DNA of 64,000 bases from Adineta ricciae (Eukaryota > Rotifera > Eurotatoria > Adinetida > Adinetidae): assembly GCA_905250025.1 (NCBI GenBank), contig CAJNOJ010000291.1, positions 1-64,000 of the forward strand, written 5' to 3'. Shown piece after piece: positions 46,001-57,261 of this stretch (position 1 is its first letter; every line of letters starts with the position of its first letter). The notes under the pieces are model-generated. The model did no database searches. It was not told the origin of the DNA and saw nothing but the letters and a program-made list of their open reading frames with translations. Made by a program: the position numbers and the translations under genes.

Positions 46001-46820
46001 TGGCATTTTACTTGGAAATGGCAACGGGACATTTCAGATCGAAAGTATGCAATCGATAGCTACAACTGGCACTCCAAAAAAAACTTTGTTCGTTGATTTG
46101 AATAATGATAAATTGTTGGATATTATTAGTGCGAATACAGGTGATAATCTTCAGATAATTTATGGCAATGATAGTGAAACGTTTTTGTCACCGTTAACAT
46201 TGCATATAGGATATGATGGTGGAAGCGAAGGTTTAGTTATTGGCGATTTTAATAATGACAGTTACATGGATATTGCTGTACTCCATGAGAGGGATCTCCA
46301 TATTCATGTGTTTTTTGCTAGCGTTAATAGAAGCGTATGGTTACATAAATGGTTTTTCACTACAATTAGAACCTACGATGGCACTATAGTAAGTGGTGAC
46401 TTCGATAGTGATAATGGAACAGATATCGTTTTTCTTACTATGTACTATGAATATTTTTCTAAGTTATATCGATATAAGAATGGCACTTTTCATACTGATG
46501 AGCATACTTTCAGTACTATGGAAGACCAAAAATCAATTAACTTAGCAGTTGTCGGTGATTTGAATAGCGATTCTTATTTAGACATAACTATTATTGGTAA
46601 ATATTCACATCTTATCTACAGTCTTCTTGGAACTAGATCGGAAAAATTCGAAATCCATCAAATTCTTGATGTTGACGAATATCAACATAGGACATGGATC
46701 GATATTATTGATATTAATCATGACGGTTGTCCGGATATAATTACTCTAACTCGTTTCGCTGATTTATATCATCAAATGTTGGAAATTTTTTTCAATACAT
46801 GTGTATGTTACACACGTTAG
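34871..46820 (+). CDS. Three-unit TM-ectodomain-TM protein with C-terminal FG-GAP propeller (12-exon model)
   Basis: Exons: 34871-35036, 35402-35694, 36114-36686, 36734-37016, 37068-37205, 37513-38114, 42600-43215, 43715-44082, 44157-45184, 45234-45343, 45499-45582 and 45688-46820. Every junction is GT-AG and keeps frame, giving 1797 residues. Each of three units has a short inner segment, a TM, an ectodomain with CPC/CSC and C-terminal signature YxxCxPxxCxY, and a second TM with GGLTxxLR. Units end at about residues 438, 890 and 1355. A further TM, a Thr-rich linker and seven DxNxD calcium-loop repeats follow (DVNADDKFD to DINHDGCPD), as in integrin-alpha FG-GAP propellers. The ectodomain family is familiar from bdelloids but has no known function. 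The units may instead be separate genes; the 51- and 49-base inter-unit introns favour one. Confidence 0.6.
37474..37492. repeat. (AT)n microsatellite
   Basis: Uninterrupted TA/AT dinucleotide run inside the intron before unit 2's ectodomain exon. A similar run lies at about 47885-47903. Confidence 0.7.
38725..39056. repeat. 332-bp palindrome (foldback/MITE-like)
   Basis: Two arms of about 150 bases pair nearly perfectly. The left arm runs outward-in from TTCACTAA through CACAAGTAGCGCTCGTCG and AACAGTTTTAAATACGAAG; the right arm is its reverse complement. The loop is about 40 bases. No coding capacity, and no clear target duplication was found. Confidence 0.8.
40151..40730 (-). mobile_element. 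Retroposed insert with poly(A), AATAAA and 13-bp target duplication
   Basis: The direct repeat TATATTCAACGTT occurs at 40151-40163 and 40718-40730. Read on the minus strand, the insert ends in AATAAA, about 12 bases, then a poly(A) run (T run at about 40162-40173). These are the signs of target-primed reverse transcription of a polyadenylated RNA. The body is pyrimidine-rich with no open frame, so it may be the 3' end of a LINE or of a host mRNA. Confidence 0.75.
43715..45188 (+). other. Unit 3 of the array, most complete member
   Basis: Exons 43715-44082 and 44157-45184. TM1 is YLALFLSGLIILVFYTVI. The ectodomain has LKCSCSKI, DNGCSCEMSSNC, ESFLASTLECFYNQSC and YYEQCSPSLCSY. TM2 has IQGGLTIVLKWL. 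Without the next splice it would stop at TAA 45186-45188. A GTAAAT donor at 45185 skips that stop and joins to the exon at 45234. Confidence 0.75.
45382..45441. repeat. Short hairpin in intron
   Basis: CTAGATCCACCAATCCGACA pairs with GTCGGATTGGTGAATCTGG across a loop of about 20 bases, inside the intron between the last TM exon and the Thr-rich linker exon. Confidence 0.6.
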
Positions 46821-47439
46821 ATAATTACTATCAAAAAGAATTCAACAGTTGATTAACAATAGAGAATTTTCTTTTTCAATCTTTTATCCTTTGTGCTTTA
46901 TCATAATGTTACATGAACGTTACAAAATGCTTTCATTATTTTTTTGCTAAAAACTGTGATCATACGATCCTAACAGTGCGAGCTAATACAAAAAAAGAAC
47001 AGTGAAGAAGAGATGTAAAGAAAAACATGATAATTGTAGTTAACATCAAAGAGAAAAGAAAAAAGAAAAAAAAATTCAGGACAATATTGCAATAGTTGAA
47101 TATCGTCTAAATCATAGTGAAGAACAGAAGAATTTAATGGTGTAGAAGAAAGCCATGTCACAATTTTTTCAAGAATAGATAAATAAGGAACAAATCTTTT
47201 TGATGTTCTTAAACTTTTAATGGAAAATTCTCTATCTAACCAGCTTTTACGAAATTCACAGCAATTAGCTTTCTCAAAAAGAAGAAAACCATCGTTTGAA
47301 TCAGAGAGTGCTATAAGATATCTATTCCAATATGCAGCACATCTGTCCTCTAAGGACAATTCATCGAGTACATGTGCAAAAAAGTTTTCATTCCGTTGAA
47401 GACAGAAGAGTGAACGAAGCAACGATGAGTAATACTTAC
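46821..47439. other. No gene supported
   Basis: Between the FG-GAP gene and the pogo-like element. A minus-strand open frame (RKYYSSLLRSLFCLQR onward) runs from the element's edge to about 46970, but I recognise nothing in it and it lacks its own start. Confidence 0.4.
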
Positions 47440-49912
47440 GAGGGAACCTCATCAACTGATACCCTCCGTTTGAACTCATCTTTTGCTCATAGATAGGGTT
47501 CATAGTGTAGATGAAAACCCTGAAAGGAATCATCCCCATGCTGCCTTTTTGCAGGGAAAACAGACAAAGCAAATTGCTGTGAAAATGACATAACTGTTTT
47601 TTCTGTTTAAATTTGTTTTGACATCCTGATGAAAGAATGTTTTTCCGAACTTTTTTTAATCGGTGTTATATATTGTCACTTTCACATCTCGTTTTTTCTA
47701 TCGTCATTGTGATGTCATTGTATACGTACTGCATCTATATTCGCTTTCGTTCTGCTGACATACACGTACACACACGTATGCTTCTATACGGTACTATGTT
47801 TCAAGATATTTATTTTCGTATTCTCTGGTATGTTCTCTTCACTCTATTATATTCTACTAAAATTCGTTCGTCTCCTGTATTCTTATATATATATATATAT
47901 ATATCTGCTGCTTGAAATAGCAAACATTTCATATAAGTGATAGAATAATATTTCTTTCTGACTAACAACGAATTAGTATTTAACTATCATCATCAAGTAA
48001 ACAGATAAGAAGTATATTTTTATTTTATCAGGATTTATATTCATCAAAAATACGCATGATTAATCCTCACAACGTGTTAAAGGTACTATCTAACCTAACA
48101 TCGAATAAAATATCCCTTAATTCACTATCTCCGATCAATAATGATGAAGAACATGTCACATCAAATTTATATACATGTTTGGAGTCCATTCTGGAAAGTA
48201 TATCTCACATATTTGAAACAGAAAATACATTGGATCATGACGATGAACTATTTGATGAAGATGTAGAGAATTCCTCACCATTGGCATTTACAGATGAAGA
48301 TCTTGATTCAATCAAAGATGCTGATTATGAATTAATTGATGAATTTAATTTACAAAATCATTTCTCACTCGATTACATGAAACAAGTGGTTGATTATTAT
48401 GATGAAAAAGATCCAGTTACAGGCAAACTGTAAAACATCGTTTTCAACGTGTACCAAATCCAAAATGCATTGCTTGCTTCCGTAAATATATAGAAGTAGG
48501 TGGTACAAAAAAAACAAAAGTTTGACGATGTTGGTATCTATGTTTATGATCAATTCGAACATGCCCGATATAATTTTTTATCGGTCCATGATGTTGACTT
48601 ACGAAGATGGGGTCTCAAAAAGGCTCGCGAATTACATTTAACAGATTTTCAAGCTAGTGAAAGTTGGTTATGGAATTTTCAATTTCGATATGGTATATGT
48701 GGCCGAAGAATAACGAAATAGTCAAAAAGAAAATTGTTGAAAATCAAGAAGACATTAATGAATCGGCAAAACATTTCGTTTTAGAAACAAATAAAATCAT
48801 AGAAGGATATAGTTCAAATCAAGTGCTGAATACAGATCAAATAGGTATTGGATTGGAGCCTCATAGTAACAGAACATTAATCTATGGTGGAGAAAAATCT
48901 ACTTGGGGCTGCAATTCATAGTTATACCATAGAGCTAACAATAACAATGGATGGAACTGTTCTTAATACATTATATAGGCGTTGAAAAGAACCATCAGGA
49001 CGTATTGATGATAATGTCAAAAAGAATTTGTTCCATGCAAAAAATATTCTACTTACTGGTTCTAAAAGTGATAAATTAACATCGTCACTGATCACTTATT
49101 GGGTTAGTCAATGTTTATTTCCAAATTTACGATCCAGAATGTTGTTACTTCTTGACAGTTTACCACGTCAAACCCATCCAAAATTTTATGAAGAATTGAA
49201 AGATTTTGAATATAGGGGCATTCCGCCAAAAACTATCTCAATGATTCAACTTCTTGATCTTTACTACAACCGTCAACATAAGAAAATTGTAGGTCGTATA
49301 TACGATTAGATGAGATAAATATTAATTTATCTGAACGTAATAATTTGATCAAGTTGCAATGATTAGTATACTCACAAATGTGTTCAAAAGCGGCAATCTG
49401 AAACATAATCCAGGTCCGTTTCAGAATGTGAAAGACATCTGCTTTACATTTCTAACAGATAAATGTCATGGAAATAATTGTCTCAACGGACCGATGATTC
49501 GGTGTTCTTGGTGTCAACAAGAACTATGCTTCATTCATTATTTTTTGAACTATCATTACCATCAAAATGATTAATCATTTTCTACATTATTTTTTTTCAT
49601 TCACTACGTGCATAAGTTTTTTTCTCGATAAACAAGGAAAATAACAAATAATCTTCTGCTTGCCTATAATAAGAAACTATGCTCAATATTAGTTTAAAAA
49701 AGCTCGCAAAAACATTCCTTCATCATGATGTCAAAGAAATTTAAACAGAAAAAAACAGTTATGTCATTTTCACAGCAACTTGCTTTGTCTGTTTTCCCTG
49801 CAAAAACGCAGCATGGGGATGATTCCTTTCAGGGGTTTCATCTACACTATGAACCCTATCTATGAGTAAAAGATGAGTCCAAACGGAGGGTATCAGTTGA
49901 TGAGGTTCCCTC
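47440..49912 (+). mobile_element. Decayed pogo/Tigger-like DDE transposon with 205-bp TIRs
   Basis: Terminal inverted repeats 47440-47644 and 49708-49912, starting GAGGGAACCTCATCAACTGA; TA flanks both ends, fitting Tc1/mariner-pogo insertion. The transposase reads in pieces: an acidic N-terminus (48056-48433); HRFQRVPNPKCIACFRK; a CENP-B-type HTH part with ESWLWNFQFRYG; the DDE_1 start LNTDQIGIGLEPHSNRTL; LLLLDSLPRQTHPKFYEE; IPPKTISMIQLLDLYYNRQ; and a C-terminal RCSWCQQELCFIHYF metal-binding tail. Stops and at least three frameshifts (near 48433, 48520 and 48720) show that it is inactive. Confidence 0.8.
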
Positions 49913-49913
49913 A

Positions 49914-51402
49914 TTAGTTGATGTATATGAGCTAAATAAGTCGCTTTTTCAGTTTACTTATTTACATGTTATTTCTTAAACGACGTGGCAAACAAAACGA
50001 AGAAATAGCGGCCAATACAAGCCAATGAAATGCAGGCATTCCAAATTAGTAATTTCTTTCTTTTCGTACTTAAACACACACATCTCCTTAACTATAGAAA
50101 ATCAAAGAAATACTTATGAGAAAACAGATAAAAACACGCAAGTGAATGTCTGTATCATCACATATTTATTTCTAAGAAATGTTCAGCGATGTATACGCTG
50201 GAATCTTCGATACTTCGCTATAGGTTGGAGTACATAAAAAAACACCATAGCATACGTCTAAGTAGTAAAACACACTGACCTGCAATACGTGATAAAACTG
50301 AATCATCACTGATAAAGGTTCCACACCATTCAACCACCTGGTCGCAAGTCCGATCCATTTATCAATCAGAAACAGCCGGTGAACGAGACGACGTAATATT
50401 GAGAAGAATTTTGATATCGGCCAATTATCTACAAATTCACACAAAAGATTTTTGCAATTATTCGCAAGAAAACAGCAATACTAGAGAACAAAGAGATACT
50501 TTTATAAAGAAAAACATCATCGAAGATTTATTTTCTCTTCTACCTTATTCCATTCATTAAACCGTGACTACTTTACTGCTACTGTGCGTTTCATCTAATC
50601 ACAAAATAAATCAGTAGATGATGATAGCACTCCATTCTATCTCGGATCGTTACAAGACATTATTCTTGAGCGACTTTCAATTACACCTTTACACAAAATC
50701 TAACCGTTCCAAAGGATTTGAATAATTTCTCATGAAAAGAGCGTAAATAAATAATCAGTGTAAATATCCTTTTTGGATGCTGAATGAAAATCAAGAAGTC
50801 GTCTAAAGGATAAATAATCTTATTTATTTCTTACTATTGTTCATAAACCTTCTGCTATGCAACCGTACATGAATAAACCTCATTACGCAGGATGATAAAC
50901 CCATCCATCAAGTAGGGTTTAAACGGAATTCGTTGTAGACAATACGAAACCTTTTTGATTAAAGCGTAGATTGATCAATCTTTGCATGGAGATTAATGAA
51001 CGTCTTAATAGAGAGCGGACACAAATCTACTGTTGTCCGTAGAAAAGCAGGCAACGTAATCGAAGAGTAGAGTACTAAATCATGAAAAGTACAAAGATGT
51101 ACGTGTTCAAATAGAAGGTAGCACGATAAATCTAGAATCGAATAATGAGAAGCCCCTATTCGAAATCCGTATGATAATCTATCCGTTTTGGTTGAGCAAT
51201 ATACTCTCATCCTGGTATGATGGAACAATAAACTAGTATCTCATTATGATATATCAATTTAGCTTTGATGAACCCTCAGTTTCATGAACGCTTTGAATGC
51301 CAAACCATTGAAGGGTTCGTCACATCGATATATACCCTTGAAAGGTTTATTGACAAATTTCTTAAGGGCAAGGGTTGATTATTATGCGGATTTTTTTTTC
51401 AG
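49914..51402. repeat. 1.49-kb direct repeat, left copy
   Basis: Starts TTAGTTGATGTATAT and ends with a T run and CAG. It is collinear with 53690-55184, with scattered substitutions and small indels. It holds only short antisense open frames shared by both copies, which I take as non-coding. It starts TG (after TTAGT) and ends CA, like an LTR, but no retroelement coding lies between the copies. Confidence 0.75.
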
Positions 51403-52027
51403 GGAAGATTGGGGTGGATTGGACGAAGATAAAAATATCATATTCACAACCAAAACTAACAAAAGTTTATCATTTAAATGTCTGATCACAAACTTGTATT
51501 TCCTTTATTGTTTATCATCTTCCTCCTCTATGTGATATATGTTACTGTGAACTAGAATACGAATCGAAAACATCTCGTTTTTCAATCATTATCCATTAGT
51601 AAACTAACTAAAAGCTTCATTGCTCAGTTTAGAAAATTTTCGTTGGCATCGGAGATCCTACTCAAGCTTCGGAATAATTACTGAGAGCAGCAACGACATA
51701 TAGACCAATAAGTTAATAATCTTATCTATGGTGTTTGATTTCGTTCACATTTTATGAAAAGTAGTGATTTTCACTTTTCGAGAACAAGAAAAAGATATTT
51801 CNATAAAGAAAATCCATAATGAAAGAGAGAATGTATGCGTAGATAAATAAGAAATAAGCCGTGTACGATATCAGTGGAAGATGACGTAAGAAAAGAACAG
51901 AAGTTATGGGTATAAGTGCAAAAGGAATAAGGTGAATAAGGTCATTGTATGGATAGTGATATAGCAGATTAACGATTTATGTGGTGGCAACTCATAAAAA
52001 ACATACAAACAGGTATATTTTAATTAT
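51403..52027. repeat. Copy B of the PDZ-gene 3' flank, then unidentified sequence
   Basis: Bases 51455-51801 match 61526-61879 and 20621-20961, ending at the n at 51802. The rest to 52027 has no recognisable content. Confidence 0.6.
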
Positions 52028-53675
52028 TTACGAGTTTATTTGAAGCTGGACGTATATATACGTCGCCCGTCCCCAAGGGGTTAATAAACGTTGATCCGCA
52101 TAATCGATATAACACCTCCGACAAAAATGTCCATTAATGAAGCAAGTTTGAAAACCACCTAACCAATTGGCTGCTAGGTTATCCCCAACGACAGTTGAAA
52201 ACGTAAATTTATACAGAATTTTATTGATTATAAGACCATTAAGTTGCAGTTCATTTAAGTTGTCGATTATTGGTCGGAAAAAACTCTCTGCTTTGATGGG
52301 ATCCTCAAATAAACCAAATATGCTAAGACATTCTACACATGTTATAAAAAATTTTTCCTGTTTCAAAGTAGACTTATATCTGACTGCCATAATCTCTGTT
52401 GTACTGCGCATAAAAAACACAAATATATCAGTTTCAACTAACGCAAAAAGGAGAAGATCCATTCGAGAAGACAATTCATTTTACTACCATTCAAATCAAT
52501 TCAATATTTGCTAACTGATTAAAGCTCTTTGCTGATCTAGATTCTGCCTAAGATGTTTACCTTGAAGATTTTACTATCGCAGATTGCAAGAAGTTGAATG
52601 AAATCATGCTCATCTTATGTCAATCACGTTTCGATCTTAATGGGTTTGTCAATCCGATATCGTCGATGTACAGTTGAATTAACAGATGATTATCGTCCAA
52701 TCCCAAGCCATGATAGCCATCTCGAATTGAAAACATTAAATCTTTATCCAATTCGGTTATTGTTTGTTATCGATAAATATTTTCGAGAATTTCATTAGAA
52801 AATAGCTGAGAATGAAGCATCAAAGACAAACTGTTGTCAATCGGGACAAAGTAACCACAATCAGTGTCACCAGCAACAGATGATACAGGAATTTCCAATG
52901 AAGAAGTAAACTGGACATATTCTTCGCAATATTTAGTAAATTGGTACTCGTTCTTAAGTATTGATTCAATTCCATTGCAAACATCATCGAATACGAGTTT
53001 TAATTGATTAAAATCAATAAATTTTCCGACATCACCTCGAGAAATCAATGATACACGCGAAGGACTATTTTCGGAAAAATCGAACGTTTTTTCCTCTAAT
53101 AAGATTTCAATGTGATTAATTAACGAATTAATATATGTTGAAATAACGTTTGTTACATTTTTTGGTAATAAGAATTCTTCCCTTAGTTGCAAAATGAACA
53201 TTACAAATGACTTTTTAATATCTTGTATTGAACTAACAGCTGCTTCATTACGATTGCTTGAGAAATGTGACGACGCATCATCATTTGATAAAATTGAATC
53301 CGTTTCGTCGCCTGAATCAGTGGATTCGTTGCGCTCATCTCCATTCACAAATTTAGTTGCAGTTGTCGTATCGACATTAGTTAGTTGTGGATTATCAATT
53401 GGGATCGTATCAATGTTGTTGTTGTGGTTTGCAGATGAATGGAGTTCCGTTGAATGTTTTCGATATACATGGGATTTGTACGCGGAGTGTTTTTTTTTGT
53501 AAAACACATCACATGTATTATGTAAATCACATTCGATTTCATATTTTGGATCACTTTGATGGTAGAGCGTTATGTGGCGAAATAGTTTGAAGAAACTTAG
53601 GAAATTTCTACTCGTTATGCAAAGTGGACAAATAAATGACGCCATGATATTCCGACGCGAAAAATTCAAAGCCAC
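52028..53675 (-). pseudogene. Decayed C2H2 zinc-finger, transposon-related gene
   Basis: The N-terminal part (53675-52770, 302 residues) has two C2H2-like fingers (CPLCITSRNFLSFFKLFRH and CDLHNTCDVFYKKKHS), an acidic Ser/Asp-rich linker and a helical domain ending LFSNEILENIYR. After a stop and frameshift the sequence continues RDGYHGLGLDDNHLLIQLY and DDIGLTNPLRSKRD, then a further stop. Next come RMDLLLFALVETDI and GDNLAANWLGGFQTCF plus FCRRCYIDY. This order matches a family I know from uncharacterised metazoan proteins likely derived from DNA transposons (C2H2, then GDNLG-IGGF, then CRxC). It lies between two direct repeats and is broken. Confidence 0.6.
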
Positions 53676-53689
53676 GACAGATATTTTAC

Positions 53690-55184
53690 TTAGTTGATGT
53701 ATATTAGCTAAATAAGCAGCTTTTTCAGTTTACTTATATATATGTTATTTCTTAAACGACGCGGCAAAAAGAACAAAGAAAAAGCGGCCAATACAAACCA
53801 ATGAAATGCAGGCATTCCAAACTAGTAATTTCTTTCCTTTCGTACTTAAACGCACACATCTCCTTAACTGCAGAAAATCAGAGAAATACTTATGAGAAAA
53901 CAGATAAAAACACGCAAGTGAATGTCTGTATCATCAGATATTTATTTTTAAGAAATGTTCAACGACGTATACGCTGGAATCTTCGATACTTCGCTATAGG
54001 TTGGAGTACATAAAAAACACCATAGCATGCGCCTAAGTAATAAAACACACTGACCTGCAATACGTGATAAAACTGAATCATCACTGATAAAAGTTCCACA
54101 CCATTCAGCCACCTGCTCGCAAGTCCAATCCATTTATCAATGATAAACACCCGGTGAACGAGACGACGTAATATTGAGAAGAATTCGATATCGGTCAATT
54201 ATCTACAAATTCACAAAAAAAGATTTTTGCAATTATTCGCAAGAAAACAGCAATACTAGAGAACAAAGAGATACTTTTATAAAGAAAAATACCATCGAAG
54301 ATTTCTTTTCTCTTCTACCTTATTCCGTTCATTAAACCTTGGCTACTCTACTGCTACTATGCGTTTCATCTAATCACAAAATAAATCAATAGATGGTGAT
54401 AGCACTTCGTTCTATGTCGGATTTTTACAAGACATTATTCTTGAGCGACTTTGAGTTGCACCTTTACACAAAATCTCACCGTTTCAAAAGATTTGAATAA
54501 TTTCTCATGAAAAGAACGTAAATAAATGATCATTGTAAATATCCTATTTGGATGCTGAATGAAAACCAAGAAGTCCTCTAAAGGATAAATAATCTTATTT
54601 ATTTCTTACTATTGTTGATAAATCCTCTGCTATGCAACCGTACATGAATACACGAATAAACCCTATCAGAGAGAATGATAAACCCATCCACCGAGTAAGA
54701 TTTAAACGGAATTCGTTGTAGACAATACAAAACCTTTTTGATTAAAGCGTAGATTGATCAATCTTTGCATGGAGTTTAATGAACGTCTTAATAGCGAGCG
54801 GACACAAATCTACCCTTGTCCGTAGAATAGCAGACAACGTAATCGAAGAGTAGAGTACTAAATCATGAAAAGTACAAAGGTGTACGTGTTCAAATAGAAG
54901 GCAGCACGATAAATCTAGAACCAAATAATGAGAAACCCTTATTCGAGATCCGTATAATAATCTATCCGTTTTGGTTCAGCAATATACTCTCATCTTGGTA
55001 TGATGGAACAATAAACTAGTATCTCATTATGATATATCAATTTAGCTTTGATGAACCCTCAGTTTCATGAACGCTTTGAATGCCAAACCATTGAAGGGTT
55101 CGTCATATAGATATATATCCTTGAAAGGTTTATTGACAAATTTCTTAAGGGCAAGAGTTGATTATTATACGGATTTTTTTTCAG
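53690..55184. repeat. 1.49-kb direct repeat, right copy
   Basis: Same orientation as 49914-51402 and collinear over the whole length, with small differences such as AGATGGTGATAG for AGATGATGATAG near 54393. It ends TTTTTTTTCAG before unrelated sequence. Confidence 0.75.
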
Positions 55185-57261
55185 TGTAGTATGCATATAT
55201 GAGTGGATTGTAACTTTTTGGTGCAATTAGATTTTAAGTGCATTTGGCTAATAACACCAGTTTGCCTCGGCCGATTTCAACGATTTTTTCAAAATGTTAT
55301 AGTGCTTTGAACACCTCACTACCGTGCAAAATTTCAGGTCATTAACTCATGTTGTTACTGAACTGTAAAAAGTTTATGATGAAAAAACGGCATTTTTTCA
55401 TGAAGTATGCTACGAAGAGGAAATTTTTCGACTCTAAAGAGGCAAGAGGAAACGGAGATAATCAGTCTATTTTGTAAAGTTTTTGACACTATCGAAATAT
55501 GCAACTGATTTGGGTTTGAATTTTCAGTGGTTCGTTCATCTACCGTTCACATTGTTTAACAGACACTTGTTCTTTTCCATGTAGAGTGACGATTCGAAAG
55601 TTGTCTCATTTATAACTCTCGAACGGGTCGTCAGATTGAGTTCAAAGTTTTAGAGAATATGTAAAACAAAAAGTTCTATTAGTGGTAAAAATATCCGCCT
55701 TTGGTTTCGTATCGCTCAAGAGAAATTGACATTATACTGAAAAATGTAGAGAGACATTCTTTCGAAAAATATGTAGTGACAATTACTCTATGTATAACTC
55801 GTGATTGGCTTAATTGTTTTCGCCTAAACTTATCCCATCGATACATCTCCTAGACGTGTATAACAGGTAAAAATTAAACTCTCTATCTTTTATCATTTAC
55901 ACGATATTTACATCATATGATGCCCGCTAAATTCGTGAAATAACAGTTTTAGTAGTACATTTACCCTGAAAAAACTCGTATCTCAACTAATATGCGACAA
56001 ACTGTTGGGGAAGTTCTGCAAAGTAGCGTAGGTAAAGAGTGTATTAAAATTAGCTAGTCAGAAACTGTTTACACTCTAAATAAAAAACGTTAGGTGACCG
56101 AACTCATCAAAAGGATTTTGTAGATGTCAAAAGCTTCAGAATGCGTTGACAAATCGAAAGAAATGATTTTCAAAATCTACGAAACCTAGAAAGGACCTGA
56201 CCGCGGGTACGCATTCCGAACCATCGTCTACGAAACCTTTTTGAGTTTTGTACAGCAAAAAAAAGGTTCCGACAGAAAGTACGAAACTTCGGGGTTCAGC
56301 ACTATGGTTTTATACGAAAACGCTAAGGTTCCGTGGGCAAATAAGAAACCATTTTTCGCTGTATGAAACTTAAAATGGTTTCGTAGAGGATGGTTCGGAG
56401 CGTGTGCCCACGGTCAGATCCTTTTTAGGATTCGTAAATTTTGGAAACCATTTCTTTCGATTTGTCAACGCATGCTGAAGCTTTTGACATTTACGAAACT
56501 TCTTTCATGGGTTTGAACATATTACATTTTTTATTTAGAGTACTCAAAGTTATAGCATATAAGCAACTAAGGTTACCCCTATAGTACAGTATATAAAGAC
56601 CTACGGCTACCATTCATCTAAATAAAACAGTTAACACGGCGCAGTACCTGCTAACTCTGTACGGAAACAATATCATCAGACCTCTCTTATTCCTCAAAAG
56701 AAATAAATAAACGTTATTTCATTTGAATGATGGAATCATTTGATAATTTATTCTAGTCTTTTACTCATACTTGATTTGCTTCCTCAGATCTCATCAAACG
56801 AACGCGTAGTCGTTCGCCGGTGTCCCTCCGAGCTCTCATTCACGGCTAGCCGCTGATCCATCATAAATTTCTATGATATTTTCATACTGAGACCGTCTGC
56901 AGTCGTAGTTATCAAAATTCTTCGTGACTGTATGATTCAGAGTCCATATTTTATTGTTCGCTTCGATTTAGGGAGCTAATAATGTGCAGAAGTTTTCCTC
57001 GAACTTCGAAGGGACATAAATATAGTCCTTCGAAAAGTCATTGGCACCAACTAGGACTCTTAAAAGCCTCATCTTCCAAGCAAATTTCAAAAGAGACGCC
57101 TCATTATGCCTTTCATTTTTTATTAGTCGTCAAATTGAATAACTACCTTTCTTTTCATCATCGCTTCCACAGTGGTGACTTTCCATTATTTCACTACCAA
57201 GAGAAATAAGATAAGAAACGTTGATGCTTTACCGCGAAAAGAGTAGCCATCATAGCACTTT
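55185..57261. other. No gene; contains a 469-bp palindrome
   Basis: No coding content seen outside the palindrome described separately. A GC-richer patch near 56800-56860 (CGGCTAGCCGC) resembles one near 29680, but neither was identified. Confidence 0.5.
56073..56541. repeat. 469-bp palindrome (foldback/MITE-like)
   Basis: Arms begin ACTCTAAATAAAAAA and end TTTTTTATTTAGAGT. Inside, TGTCAAAAGCTTCAG, GCGTTGACAAATCGAAAG and TCCGAACCATC occur on one arm and as reverse complements on the other, with scattered mismatches. The centre is near 56300. Confidence 0.75.

Noticed and set aside
46970-47572. 200-residue minus-strand open frame
   Set aside because: Its first 44 residues come from the pogo-like terminal repeat, and the rest has no recognisable content.
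50172-54933. Short minus-strand frames shared by both 1.49-kb repeats
   Set aside because: Lengths and frames differ between copies and no recognisable protein content exists.
49914-55184. LTR retrotransposon with 1.49-kb LTRs
   Set aside because: No reverse transcriptase, integrase or gag between the repeats, and the flanking bases show no matching target duplication.
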